Source of the DNA: BOG-1112 sp964611335
Lineage (GTDB): Bacteria; Bdellovibrionota_B; Oligoflexia; Oligoflexales; Bog-1112
Length of the DNA: 64,000 bases
Assembly (NCBI GenBank): GCA_964611335.1
Contig: CAZSXR010000001.1
Coordinates: 744,001-808,000, forward strand
Direction of reading: 5' to 3'
Within the stretch, counting starts at the first letter, position 1. Every line of letters starts with the position of its first letter. The position numbers and the translations under genes are program-made. The notes beneath the pieces are model-generated. The model was not told the origin of the DNA and did no database searches. It saw only the letters and a program-made list of their open reading frames with translations. This document shows, one piece after another, positions 48,203-58,533 of this stretch.

Positions 48203-50614
48203 GTGTGTTTACGAAACAACATAGTGCGATCTGTTTTAGCATCAGGCTTATTGATGTTCGTTGTTTTATTTTTACACTTAAGTTTAGAGTCCTGTTCTCG
48301 AGATGAGAAATCAAAAAGAGAAAGTGTACAAGTTCCTTTTTCAATCAGTAAAACAAACGCTCTTGCTTTGGAAGATTCAGAATCTTTGGATCTTGTTTCT
48401 AATGGAACAAACATTCAAATTTCTGTGAGTGGATGTTCCAGTGGTTTTACGTATTCTACGGCAGGTATCAATTCGGGTGCTGTTAATCTTTATAAAGGCG
48501 ATCAGAATTGTCTTGTAAAATTGCAAAGTTTTGTTTTTGGAACCACAACCTATTCTGCAACAGCTACAGGTGCTACGAATTTTACAACGTGGACTCCAGG
48601 TAGTATGGCAACATTTGCAAATGTATCCTCATCCACAGATCTTATAAACGTTTTTATCAACACTCAGGTGACGTCGACCGGTGTCTTGGTAACAGATACC
48701 GTTTCTTATAACTTCACAGACGTCACTGCGACAACAACACAGAACTTAAATCAAGCAAGTGTTTCCACTCCTGTTCCTCTTTCCGTGTCAGGAGCTGCAA
48801 CACCATCTTTTACAATGACTCAGGCAGTCACTCTGTTATTGAATGCAAACGGTTCTGCAAATATGACGTTCACTTTGCAATGTTCATCCGCTCTTACAGG
48901 ATCTACTCTTCCCACTTATGCGTGTGGTGGGGCAGTGTTGCAAACTCAGTTAGATTACATTCTTATAGCCGATGCCTATTCGCAAGGAGCTATTACGGAA
49001 GGACAGGCAAATGCGGCGTTTATTGCAAACACTCCGACGGCCATTGGATCTTTGATCATACCGACTGGTGGTGTGGATCTTTACAATAACACTTTAGCAA
49101 ACGGTGGTTTTTATACGAGCACCAGCAGCCCTCTTGTGACAGGATCGGTATCTATATATCCAAGCAATCGCAACTATGTGTTTATGATTCGACGCAAAGA
49201 TGTGAGTGGAAATGTTACGGGTTATCTTTATTTCTATGTAAATTTTCCAACGACACTTTCTGCGGAAGTTAGTGGATGCGGAACCACGTTTGCGGGAGGT
49301 GCAGGTACACTAACGAATCCCTATCAGATTGCAAATGCTTACTATCTTGCTAATACTGTGAACTGTACGTCCTCGACGACTTATTTTATACAAACAAATA
49401 ATTTTGATCTTGGTGGTGCTGCAACGCCTTGGACACCTATACAACTTTATGGGCAATACAATGGGAATGGAAAAACGATTTCGAATCTCTATGTTTCCGG
49501 TGGAACAGCCACCAACGTGGGACTCTTTTCTATTATAAATTCAGGTGCAAGTATTTCAAGTTTAACTCTATCCTCTGTTAATATATCAGGTGGACAATAT
49601 ATAGGAGCTCTTGCGGCTCAGATGAGTGGAGGAACAGTTACAAGTGTGTCTGCGAGTGGAACTCTCGCTGCGAATTCCATTTCTACAGGTACGGGAATTG
49701 TGGCTGGAGGCCTTATAGGATCAATGACTACTGGAACTGTGAGTTCCTCGTCTTCCTCCGTGAGTATCACTTACAATCCATCTACTACTAACACAGGTTC
49801 TATGTATTTTGGTGGTTTGATTGCATCGATAGTTACAAGCACTTCGAACGCAACACTTACAAATTGCTTTGCCACGGGTTCCATTACAGCTTCTGGTGCT
49901 ACAAGCACGAATGCGGGTACAAGTTATTTTGGTGGGATGATTGCTTATGCATCTACCACAGGTTCTTCCGTAATCAGTGTGAGTCAATCCTATGCTACGG
50001 GTGCCCTAACTCTTAATTATGCACCTACAACTTCAATGGCAACCTATATGGGTGGCTTTATTGGAGTAGCAACATCTGTGTGGCCTTCTAATGTGACGCT
50101 TTCGAAGAATTTTGCAACAGGTGCTTTGTCTTTTGTACATACAGCAAATACTGGCATTACTATGGGTGGTTTTGCAGGTGCGTTTAATAATGAGACTGCT
50201 AACAATAATTACAGTATGGGTTCTATCACTCTTACAGGGTCTGGTAGTGGAGGTGCTATAGGTGGATTTGTAGGTGCTTCTGCGAGTGGAAGTGCGGTTA
50301 GTACGTCGTATTCTGCTGCGGCTTCCATAAATATTTCAGGACTCTCTGTAAATCAGGGGGCATTTCAGGATAATTCAGATCCATTAACTGCATCGAATGA
50401 CTACTACTATGCGAGTGGAAGTGTAGGCACCAACTCTTATTCGGGTGTTACGGGTCTGAGTTCTGCACAGATGATAGTTCAGTCTAACTTCACAGGTTTT
50501 GATTTCTCAACACCGATTTGGAGAATGCCTAGTGCAAATCCTTTATCACCAGGTGGCTTACTAAGTCCTGTGTTTAACTGGCAGTGCGGTAGCAACGGAA
50601 TTACATGTATTTAA
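48203..50614 (+). CDS. GLUG-repeat lipoprotein D
   Basis: An 803-residue member, GTG start with GGGAG 7 nt upstream, 12 bp after copy C. Lipobox LESC (Cys31) followed by SRDEKSKRE. It has the full N-terminal region: GCSSGF, DQNCLVKLQSFVFGTTTYSA, ATATGATNFTTW, LQCSSAL, YACGG and GGFYTSTSSPLVTG. The junction CGTTFAGGAGT, NNFDLGG, LYGQYNGNG leads to the repeats, closest to copy C. It ends in the common WQCGSNGITCI. The lipid-proximal Ser/Arg-rich residues lack Asp at +2, consistent with outer-membrane sorting by the Lol system. Confidence 0.9.
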   Translation: MCLRNNIVRSVLASGLLMFVVLFLHLSLESCSRDEKSKRESVQVPFSISKTNALALEDSESLDLVSNGTNIQISVSGCSSGFTYSTAGINSGAVNLYKGDQNCLVKLQSFVFGTTTYSATATGATNFTTWTPGSMATFANVSSSTDLINVFINTQVTSTGVLVTDTVSYNFTDVTATTTQNLNQASVSTPVPLSVSGAATPSFTMTQAVTLLLNANGSANMTFTLQCSSALTGSTLPTYACGGAVLQTQLDYILIADAYSQGAITEGQANAAFIANTPTAIGSLIIPTGGVDLYNNTLANGGFYTSTSSPLVTGSVSIYPSNRNYVFMIRRKDVSGNVTGYLYFYVNFPTTLSAEVSGCGTTFAGGAGTLTNPYQIANAYYLANTVNCTSSTTYFIQTNNFDLGGAATPWTPIQLYGQYNGNGKTISNLYVSGGTATNVGLFSIINSGASISSLTLSSVNISGGQYIGALAAQMSGGTVTSVSASGTLAANSISTGTGIVAGGLIGSMTTGTVSSSSSSVSITYNPSTTNTGSMYFGGLIASIVTSTSNATLTNCFATGSITASGATSTNAGTSYFGGMIAYASTTGSSVISVSQSYATGALTLNYAPTTSMATYMGGFIGVATSVWPSNVTLSKNFATGALSFVHTANTGITMGGFAGAFNNETANNNYSMGSITLTGSGSGGAIGGFVGASASGSAVSTSYSAAASINISGLSVNQGAFQDNSDPLTASNDYYYASGSVGTNSYSGVTGLSSAQMIVQSNFTGFDFSTPIWRMPSANPLSPGGLLSPVFNWQCGSNGITCI

Positions 50615-50626
50615 CGGAGATATAGT

Positions 50627-53536
50627 GTGAACTTAAGAACAAACATGGTCAACTTCAAACGCTTCATAGGCGCAAGTGTTGTTGTCGTTTCATTGTTTGT
50701 TCTTTTTCAAATTCTAGAAGCTTGTGGAAGACCAAACAGTGGTGGAAGTGCGTCAAGAGTTGCTATTCCCATTAGTGTTACAAAAAATTCAGGTACGGCT
50801 CTTAGTGAAGGATTGGAACTTGTAAGCACAGGAACAACCGTCACAGTTTCTGTAGGTGGCTGTACCAGTGGTTTGACAGAAGCAACTACAGCTATTCCCG
50901 GTGGTACAGTAGCATTGTTTCTTCACGACACAAACTGTGCTGTTAAGTTGCAAACGTTCGTCTTCGGAACAACAACTTATTCTGCAACCGCAACCGGTGC
51001 TACAAACTTTACAACATGGACGGCGGGAAGTGTTGCAACTTTTGCAAACACAGTTTTGTCTACAGACCGCATTAAAGTTTTCGTCAACACACAGGTTACG
51101 CAAGCTGGTGTAGTAAGCACAGATACTGTGTCTTATAATTTCACAGATATTGCTTCAACAACGACGCAGAACTTGTCTGCAGTCCAAGTACAAACAGGCG
51201 TTCCCCTTGCTGTTACAAGTAGTAATTTAACTCCTTACTTTACAATGACAGCAGCTCGTGTTGTATCGTTTAACTCCAATGCCTCTGCAAACATGTCTTT
51301 CACCTTGCAATGCCAAAGCACCGTCACAGGAAACACCGCAGCGAACTATGCTTGCAATGGAGCTAATCTTCAAACACAGTTTGATTATATCCTTGTAAAA
51401 GATAACTATTCACAAGGAGCGATTACCGTTCAACAGGCTATTGCAGCTTTTGCTGCGAATACACCTACCTCCGTAAGTACGCTTGTAGTGGGTCCAAATG
51501 GAAGTGATTTGAACTCAAATGTTTTGCAATACGGTGGTTTTTATACGAGCAATGCAAGCCCTCTCGCAACGGGAACTACAGCTGTGTATCCAAGCAGTTT
51601 GAGTTATGTCTTTATGCTAAGACAAAAAACTACAGGAGGAAATGCAACAGGCTTCTTGTATTTCTATATAGAGTTTGCGCCATCTGTTCCTTCGGATGTC
51701 AGTGGTTGTGGAACTTTCTTTGCAGGTGGTTCGGGGATAGCGTCGGATCCATATATTGTTGTGAATGCAATTACTTTGTCGAATACGCAGTTTTGTAACA
51801 CCTCTAGTACTTATTTTATTCAACAAACAAACATAGATTTGGGTGGCGCTGCTACACCGTGGACGCCTATACCTCTTTATGGGCAGTATAATGGAAATGG
51901 AAAGACGATAAGCAATTTATATATAAATGGTGGTTTGTCGAGCAATATAGGTTTGTTTGGTACCATAAATACAGGAGCCAGCGTTTCAAACCTTACCCTC
52001 ACAGCAGCTGATGTGACAGGTGGTCAGACGGTTGGTGTACTAGCAGCTAATATGACAAGTGGAACTATAAGTAATGTTTCTATTGGTGGAACTTTAAACG
52101 TTATCAGTATTTCAGCAGGTGGAGTTGTTAATGCAGGTGGTCTTGTTGGTAATATGACAGGAGGGACTATTAGCAGTAGTGTTTCTTCTGTCACACTTTC
52201 TCTCACATCCTCTACGAACAATGGAGCGACCGTCAATCTGGGAGGAATTATAGGTAATGCTTCTGCATCTGTAGCCGCTATTAGCTTGTCAAATGTTCAG
52301 GCTACAGGTTCTATCACATCAAGTGCTGGTCAGGATACCAGTGGAACTTCATTTGCTTCGGGAGGAATTGTTGGAAGTTCTGCTGCTGGCGCCTTTTCGG
52401 TAACTATTACAAATTGTCTTTCTAAGGCGAATCAAACACATGGGTTCTATTTTTCAGGAGCTCAGACCCTTTATATTGGTGGGGTAGCTGGAATTTTTAC
52501 AGGTGGGACAGTGTCTTCTTGTCTCGTGAGTGCGGCAATGACTCTTACAGGTCAGCCTGGGAATATGAACGTCTTTTTTGGAATGCTTTTAGGACATGGT
52601 GGCAATAATACAACGTCCGTTCAGAATTCAGTTGCTATGGGTTCTGCCAGTGTTTCGGGTTCTGCAGGTTCTGTCTCAGGAACTCTTGGAGGTTTGATTG
52701 GTTGTGGTGGTGCTAACCCTGGCATGAGCATGACAAATTCCTATGCAGCTAATACATCTTTAAGTGGAAGTACGCTTTCTATAGGACAAGTGCTAGGGGC
52801 TTGTTACATTAACGTAAGTAATGTGTATGTGTATAACAATGGAAGTGTGGGAAACAGTGGTGGAGGTATTTTTACAACGGGTTCTGTAACTGCCTACACC
52901 ACGACAACACAAATGCAAACGCAATCTAATTTCGCGTTCGATTTTTCTACACCTGTTTGGCGAATGCCTAATGCGGACCCATTATCGACTATATCTTTGC
53001 TTAGCCCAGTCCCTGCATGGGTTTGTGGAACCAACAGTGTGACTTGTGCCTTTAATACTGTGACGATCGCCAATGGATCATTCGAAACAGGAACCTTCAA
53101 TGCAGGAAGTGGTGTTGCTAACCTCAATGCCGGTAACGGTACTCTTACAAGTTGGACTATTGGAGGGGGTGGAATCAAAGTTTTCAATACAATTGATCTT
53201 ACATCAGCAGCCTCTATTTACAGTGTAGATTTGAATGGAAGTGCAGGAACATCTGGATCCGTAAGTCAAAACATAACGACTGTTAACGGAACGACTTATA
53301 CTTTCTACTTCGACCTTGCAGGAAACCCATCATGTGGAGCTAGTACTATGACGTTAACTGTTGCTGCAGGTGCTACTTCTCAGTCGTATTCATTTAATAC
53401 ATCAGGATTCAGCTCTACAATTATGGGTTGGACGACGAAAACTTTTACATTTAAAGCGACAGCTGCTTCGACAGCTCTGTCGTTTACAAGTACAGTATCG
53501 GGAACGTGTGGTCCTATGATTGACAATATTCACTAG
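50627..53536 (+). CDS. GLUG-repeat lipoprotein E with choice-of-anchor-C-like C-terminus
   Basis: A 969-residue member, GTG start 12 bp after copy D with CGGAGA upstream. Lipobox LEAC (Cys33). N-terminal region complete (GCTSG, TNCAVKL, TYSATATGATNFTTW, LQCQST, YACNG). GLUG repeats are Gly/Ser-rich and less regular than in the neighbours. After SPVPAWVCGTNSVTC the chain continues into a choice-of-anchor-C-like domain (NGSFETG, YSVDLNGSAGTSGSVSQN, YTFYFDLAGNPSCGAS, GPMIDNIH), as in copies A and B, but no sorting signal follows. It interrupts the short-form series and may mark an older arrangement. Confidence 0.9.
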   Translation: MNLRTNMVNFKRFIGASVVVVSLFVLFQILEACGRPNSGGSASRVAIPISVTKNSGTALSEGLELVSTGTTVTVSVGGCTSGLTEATTAIPGGTVALFLHDTNCAVKLQTFVFGTTTYSATATGATNFTTWTAGSVATFANTVLSTDRIKVFVNTQVTQAGVVSTDTVSYNFTDIASTTTQNLSAVQVQTGVPLAVTSSNLTPYFTMTAARVVSFNSNASANMSFTLQCQSTVTGNTAANYACNGANLQTQFDYILVKDNYSQGAITVQQAIAAFAANTPTSVSTLVVGPNGSDLNSNVLQYGGFYTSNASPLATGTTAVYPSSLSYVFMLRQKTTGGNATGFLYFYIEFAPSVPSDVSGCGTFFAGGSGIASDPYIVVNAITLSNTQFCNTSSTYFIQQTNIDLGGAATPWTPIPLYGQYNGNGKTISNLYINGGLSSNIGLFGTINTGASVSNLTLTAADVTGGQTVGVLAANMTSGTISNVSIGGTLNVISISAGGVVNAGGLVGNMTGGTISSSVSSVTLSLTSSTNNGATVNLGGIIGNASASVAAISLSNVQATGSITSSAGQDTSGTSFASGGIVGSSAAGAFSVTITNCLSKANQTHGFYFSGAQTLYIGGVAGIFTGGTVSSCLVSAAMTLTGQPGNMNVFFGMLLGHGGNNTTSVQNSVAMGSASVSGSAGSVSGTLGGLIGCGGANPGMSMTNSYAANTSLSGSTLSIGQVLGACYINVSNVYVYNNGSVGNSGGGIFTTGSVTAYTTTTQMQTQSNFAFDFSTPVWRMPNADPLSTISLLSPVPAWVCGTNSVTCAFNTVTIANGSFETGTFNAGSGVANLNAGNGTLTSWTIGGGGIKVFNTIDLTSAASIYSVDLNGSAGTSGSVSQNITTVNGTTYTFYFDLAGNPSCGASTMTLTVAAGATSQSYSFNTSGFSSTIMGWTTKTFTFKATAASTALSFTSTVSGTCGPMIDNIH

Positions 53537-53545
53537 GAGTTTGCT

Positions 53546-55924
53546 GTGTTGAATATAAGAAAGAACATGAGAAAACTAACGCGAAGCCAATTTGTATTCG
53601 TAATGGGAAGCGTAGGTATGTTCTTTTTTATGAGTTTTGTACAATGTTCCCGAGATGACAGAGGTTCTCAAACAAAACTCAGTATACCTGTAAATCTCAA
53701 CTATCTTGCGCCAACAACATATAGACTAGATGAATCCAATCAGCAAGGTTTGGAACTCGTAGCAACTGCTACTAATTTGAGTGCTTCGTTAACTGGATGC
53801 TCAAGCAGCTTATCTTTCGGTACAACTCTATTGCGCGCGTCCTATATACAAGTCTTTCTTGGTGATACCAACTGTCTTTTGAAACTTCAAAGTTACGTAA
53901 TCGGAAGCACAACCTATTCAGCAACAGCAACAGGTGCAACGAACTTCACAACGTGGACGGTGGGAAGTGTAGCAACCTTTGCAAACACAACATTGTCCAC
54001 AGATACGATGAAAGTCTTTGTTGGTGCCCAGCTTACACAAACTGGAATTCTTTCTACCGATACAGTTGTCTATAACTTTACGGAGAGTACTGCAGCGCCA
54101 ACTCAGAACTTATCAACGGCTACTGTATCTTTTCCTGTTCCTCTTTCTGTCTCAGGGCAAACGCCAAATTTTACATTTACTCAGGTACGTGAACTTTCTG
54201 TGAATGCAAATGGATCTTTCAACGTGTCTTTCACCTTACAATGCGCTGTCCCCGAAACAGGAGCAACAGGTCCCACTTATGCGTGTAGCGGAGCTATTTT
54301 GCAATCTCAGTTGGATTACATTTTTATTGCAGATGCGTATTCTCAAGGAACTATTACAAGCGCACAAGCGGCAACAGCTTTCACAGCTAATACTCCGACG
54401 GCAGTGGGAACACTCACAGTTGCGCCTGGTGGAACAGATTTGAATGGAAATACTCTCCCCAACGGTGGCTTTTATACAAGCAACTCAACACCTTTAGTTA
54501 CAGGAACCACTGCTGTGTATCCTAGTAACTACAATTATGTGTTTATGCTTCGTCAAAAAGATGCGTTTGGAAACGTACTCGGTTACATGTATGCGTATGT
54601 GGATTTTCCTCCCACTCCAGGAATTGCAGGTTCCTGTGGGGCTTATTTTGCTTCAGGTTCGGGAACTGTGGGAAGTCCTTATGTTGTGAACAGTGCTCAA
54701 ACTCTGATGTACACAACTTTGTGTCAGTCCTCTTCGATTTACTTTATTCAGACTGCAACATTTGATTTGGGTGGATCTTCTACACCTTGGGTTCCTATTC
54801 CACTTTATGGGCAATACAATGGTAACGGGTTTTCGATCACGGGACTCTATGTTAATAACGCAACTGCGAGTGCAAACGATGGGTTGTTTACAACCATCAA
54901 TACCGGAGCTAGTGTTTCGAACTTAACTATTAGTTCGGCAAGTGTAACTTCAGCAGGAACAAACATAGGAATCTTAGCGGGTTCTTCAAGTGGTTCTATT
55001 ACAGGTGTAACTGTGAGTGGAACTGTAGCAACTCAAGGTACTATTGCAACGACTGTGATTATAGGTAGTTTGGTAGGAAACTTAGCGTCAGGAGGAACGA
55101 TCACAACATCTACCTCTACAGCTAACGTGACATGGGGTGCAACAACATTGACAGGTACTACTGTACGGATGGGAGGACTTGTTGGAAACACTTCAGGAAC
55201 TTCGATAACTTTATGCTCTTATGTGGGGACTATAACGGCAACGCAACGTGTTGGTACTTTTGTACTGAATGCTGTTGGTGGTTTGGTGGGATCTGTAACC
55301 GCAGGAAGTGTGTCTCAGAACTATGCGATAGCAACGATGTCGGTAGACCCCAATACATCTTTAGGTCCCCAAGATATAGGAGGCCTGGTGGGTCAGACGG
55401 CAGCAAGCATTACACTTTCACAAAACTATGCATCTGGATCTATGACGGTGACAAGAGTTGCAAGCTCAGCTGTATACAGTATTGGTGGTATGGTGGGACT
55501 AGCGGGTGCCACGAGCACGATTATAAATTCCTACACGATGGTAACGATGAGTGTTACAACAGCAAGAACGTCAGACTTCTACGGAGGTTTTGTAGGGAAG
55601 GCTGTTGCTATAACCGATTGTTATTCTGCAAACCCAACGATGTCAACAACACAGGGTAACGCATTCGGTAAATCTACAGGCATCACAGGAACTATTACAA
55701 CATCGTACTATGATTCCATTGCAGGTTTGCCTACGCAGGGAGCCATCACAGGTTTGAGTGCTATCACTCCTGCAAATATTGCAACGCAAGGAAGTTTTAC
55801 AGGATTCGATTTCGCAACGCCAATATGGAGAATGCCAAGTGCAAACCCACTTGCATCTCCGAATACAACTTTGAGTCCCGTCTTAAACTGGCAGTGTGGT
55901 TCGAATGGAATTACATGTATTTAA
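53546..55924 (+). CDS. GLUG-repeat lipoprotein F
   Basis: A 792-residue member, GTG start with AGGAG six nt upstream, 9 bp after copy E. Lipobox FVQC (Cys34). N-terminal blocks GCSSS, TNCLLKL, TYSATATGATNFTTW, LQCAVP, YACSG are present. The junction CGAYFASGSGT, TFDLGG, LYGQYNGNG is followed by repeats nearly identical to G and H from about residue 490 on (GSVSQNYAIATMSV, NTSLGPQDIGGLVG). It ends in WQCGSNGITCI. The gap after it is the only substantial one in the series. Confidence 0.9.
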   Translation: MLNIRKNMRKLTRSQFVFVMGSVGMFFFMSFVQCSRDDRGSQTKLSIPVNLNYLAPTTYRLDESNQQGLELVATATNLSASLTGCSSSLSFGTTLLRASYIQVFLGDTNCLLKLQSYVIGSTTYSATATGATNFTTWTVGSVATFANTTLSTDTMKVFVGAQLTQTGILSTDTVVYNFTESTAAPTQNLSTATVSFPVPLSVSGQTPNFTFTQVRELSVNANGSFNVSFTLQCAVPETGATGPTYACSGAILQSQLDYIFIADAYSQGTITSAQAATAFTANTPTAVGTLTVAPGGTDLNGNTLPNGGFYTSNSTPLVTGTTAVYPSNYNYVFMLRQKDAFGNVLGYMYAYVDFPPTPGIAGSCGAYFASGSGTVGSPYVVNSAQTLMYTTLCQSSSIYFIQTATFDLGGSSTPWVPIPLYGQYNGNGFSITGLYVNNATASANDGLFTTINTGASVSNLTISSASVTSAGTNIGILAGSSSGSITGVTVSGTVATQGTIATTVIIGSLVGNLASGGTITTSTSTANVTWGATTLTGTTVRMGGLVGNTSGTSITLCSYVGTITATQRVGTFVLNAVGGLVGSVTAGSVSQNYAIATMSVDPNTSLGPQDIGGLVGQTAASITLSQNYASGSMTVTRVASSAVYSIGGMVGLAGATSTIINSYTMVTMSVTTARTSDFYGGFVGKAVAITDCYSANPTMSTTQGNAFGKSTGITGTITTSYYDSIAGLPTQGAITGLSAITPANIATQGSFTGFDFATPIWRMPSANPLASPNTTLSPVLNWQCGSNGITCI

Positions 55925-56145
55925 GTGGAGCTAATTTCCTTGTTTGCCATAACTTTAGCGTAGATAGAGGATGAAGTCGGAGCGACAGAAGACGGATGTT
56001 AGCGACTCATAAGTTCTAGAAGCAGCGCATAACCGCATGAAAATACTGCAAAAAGATCATTTCTTAGAAATTCCCTCATTTTTTAACCCTTACATTACGA
56101 TAAGTGTTTAGGATTCTTGTTTCTTTAAGAATCGGGGGCACGAGT
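55925..56145. other. Only sizable gap in the plus-strand GLUG series
   Basis: The other plus-strand members are 9-18 bp apart; here 221 bp separate F and G. No coding frame is seen. A 7-bp hairpin (GATTCTT/AAGAATC, 56112-56133) lies shortly before the GGGGG that precedes the GTG at 56146. It could hold an internal promoter or leader for copies G to J. Confidence 0.4.
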
Positions 56146-58515
56146 GTGATCAGAAACGGTAGAAATCGAAGACCCTACTCTTTTGTATTGGCATCATTCT
56201 TTTCGATGTCGATGCTCTTCGTTTTTTATTTCACACTTAGTAAATGTTCTAATGATAGCAATAATTCTGAAAAAGTCAGCATTCCTGTGACTCTTAGCTA
56301 CACACCCAAAACAGGTTTAGATCTTAGTGACTCCTTAGATCTCGCATCTAATGCAACATCTGTCAGTATATCTGTCACAGGCTGTGCAAGTGGTGCGAAT
56401 TACCCTTCGCAGTTAAATCCTACAGGTGTTGTAAGTCTATTTGTTGGAGATAGAAACTGTCTAGTTAAGTTACAAAGTTTTGAAGTTTTTGGAACCATTT
56501 ATTCAGCGACAGCAACGGGAGCGACAAACTTCACAACGTGGACTCCAGGAAGTGTTGCAACCTTTGCAAGTATAAGCTCGTCAACAACTACAATTAAAGT
56601 TTTTGTCGCATCTCAAGTTACAGCAGCGGGTGTTCTGTCAAATGATGCAGTAACCTACACGTTTACCGATACGAGTTCCACAACAACGCAGAACATATCA
56701 CAAGCGTCAATTTCAACTCCTGTTCCCCTTTCTGTATCAGGGCACACGGGTGAACCAAACTTCACTTTAACAGCAGCTCGTGCTCTCTCTATAAATGCAA
56801 ACGGTTCCTACAATATGTCTTTTACTTTGCAATGTGCTGTTCCAGAGACAGGATCTACAGGCCCCACCTATGCATGCAGTGGAGCTTTATTGCAATCACA
56901 GTTTGACTATATATTGATTCATGATGCGTATTCACAAGGTGTTATCACTGTTCAACAAGCGAATGCAGCGTTCGTTGCAAACACTCCCACAACTGTGGGA
57001 ACTCTCACGGTTGCGCCGGGTGGAAATGATTTGAATGGTAACAATCTCCCCAATGGTGGTTTTTACACAAGCAATGCAAGTCCTCTTGTAACAGGCACAA
57101 CGCCTGTATTTTCAAACAATAGGGACAATGTATTTATACTTCGACAGAAAACAACAGGTGGAAGTGCTACAGGGTATTTGTATTTCTACGTGAATTTACC
57201 GCTTATTTCTTCAAGTGTCAGTGCGTGTGGTGGTGCTTTTGCGGGTGGAGATGGAAGTGCAACGAGTCCCTACGGTGTGAACGATGTTACTACGTTGGCA
57301 AATGTGGATGCGTGTGGAACATCTGCAACTTATTTTGTGCAACTTGCAACATTTGACTTAGGAGGTTCGGGAACGCCTTGGACTCCTATTCAGCTTAATG
57401 GCCAGTATGATGGAGGAGGATATTCCATCACAGGTCTTTATGTAAACAGAACTACCGCAAGTGCAAGCGACGCTTTGTTTAGTAGTATAGGTACGGGTGC
57501 AAGCGTCGCGAATCTTACAATAAGTTCGGGAAGTGTAAGTTCCTCAGGAACAAACATAGGCATGTTGGCAGGAACATCTAGTGGTTCCATCACGAATGTG
57601 ACTGTGAGTGGCACCGTAGCAACACAAGGAACCATTGCATCGACGGTCATTATAGGTGGTTTGATTGGAAACTTAGCGACTGGTGGGAGCATCACAAGCT
57701 CGAGTTCAACAGCAAGTGTGACATGGGGTGCAACAACATTGACAGGAACGACAGTACAAATGGGAGGTCTTGTTGGAAATACTTCAGGGACATCGATTAC
57801 TTCGTGCTCTTACGTGGGAACTATAACGGCAACGCAACGTGTTGGTACTTTTGTACTGAATGCAGTCGGTGGTTTAGTAGGATCTGTAACCGCAGGAAGT
57901 GTGTCTCAGAACTATGCAATAGCAACGATGTCGGTAAACCCCAACACATCTTTAGGTCCTCAGGATATAGGAGGCTTGGTGGGTCAGACGGCAGCAAGCA
58001 TTACACTTTCACAAAACTATGCGTCGGGTTCTTTAACGGTGACAAGAGTTGCAAGCTCAGCTGTATACAATATAGGTGGTATGGTGGGACTAGCGGGTGC
58101 AACAAGCACGATTATAAATTCTTACACGATGGTAACGATGAGTGTTACGACAGCAACAGCGACAGACTTTTACGGAGGTTTTGTAGGAAAAGCAGTTGCT
58201 ATAACCGATTGTTATTCTGCGAATCCAACGATGTCGACGACACAGGGTAACGCTTTTGCAAAGGCATCGGGTGTAACAGGTACTGTTACAACGTCCTATT
58301 ACGATTCTATTGGTGGCTTACCTACTCAAGGAGCTATCACAGGTTTGAGTGCTATCACTCCTGCGAATATTGCAACGCAAGGAAGTTTTACGGGATTTGA
58401 TTTCGCAACACCGATATGGAGAATGCCAAGTGCTAACCCACTTGCCTCTCCGAATACAACTTTGAGTCCTGTGTTGAACTGGCAGTGCGGTTCGAATGGA
58501 ATTACGTGTATTTAA
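56146..58515 (+). CDS. GLUG-repeat lipoprotein G
   Basis: A 789-residue member. The start is taken as GTG 56146, matching the N-termini of its neighbours (signal then lipobox Cys34, TLSKC); an in-frame upstream start would add 14 residues of the hairpin region. N-terminal blocks GCASG, RNCLVKL, YSATATGATNFTTW, LQCAVP, YACSG. The junction CGGAFAGGDGS and LNGQYDGGG opens the repeats. From 58078 to 58469 it is identical, base for base, to copy H. It ends in WQCGSNGITCI. Confidence 0.9.
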   Translation: MIRNGRNRRPYSFVLASFFSMSMLFVFYFTLSKCSNDSNNSEKVSIPVTLSYTPKTGLDLSDSLDLASNATSVSISVTGCASGANYPSQLNPTGVVSLFVGDRNCLVKLQSFEVFGTIYSATATGATNFTTWTPGSVATFASISSSTTTIKVFVASQVTAAGVLSNDAVTYTFTDTSSTTTQNISQASISTPVPLSVSGHTGEPNFTLTAARALSINANGSYNMSFTLQCAVPETGSTGPTYACSGALLQSQFDYILIHDAYSQGVITVQQANAAFVANTPTTVGTLTVAPGGNDLNGNNLPNGGFYTSNASPLVTGTTPVFSNNRDNVFILRQKTTGGSATGYLYFYVNLPLISSSVSACGGAFAGGDGSATSPYGVNDVTTLANVDACGTSATYFVQLATFDLGGSGTPWTPIQLNGQYDGGGYSITGLYVNRTTASASDALFSSIGTGASVANLTISSGSVSSSGTNIGMLAGTSSGSITNVTVSGTVATQGTIASTVIIGGLIGNLATGGSITSSSSTASVTWGATTLTGTTVQMGGLVGNTSGTSITSCSYVGTITATQRVGTFVLNAVGGLVGSVTAGSVSQNYAIATMSVNPNTSLGPQDIGGLVGQTAASITLSQNYASGSLTVTRVASSAVYNIGGMVGLAGATSTIINSYTMVTMSVTTATATDFYGGFVGKAVAITDCYSANPTMSTTQGNAFAKASGVTGTVTTSYYDSIGGLPTQGAITGLSAITPANIATQGSFTGFDFATPIWRMPSANPLASPNTTLSPVLNWQCGSNGITCI
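58078..58469. repeat. 392-bp tract identical to 60466-60857
   Basis: Compared line by line, the two stretches are identical over 392 bases (constant offset 2388), within the 3' parts of copies G and H. The flanks on both sides carry substitutions, and identity falls sharply in the 5' halves. This suggests recent gene conversion or duplication. Confidence 0.85.
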
Positions 58516-58533
58516 CGAAGAAGGAGTTTGGGT

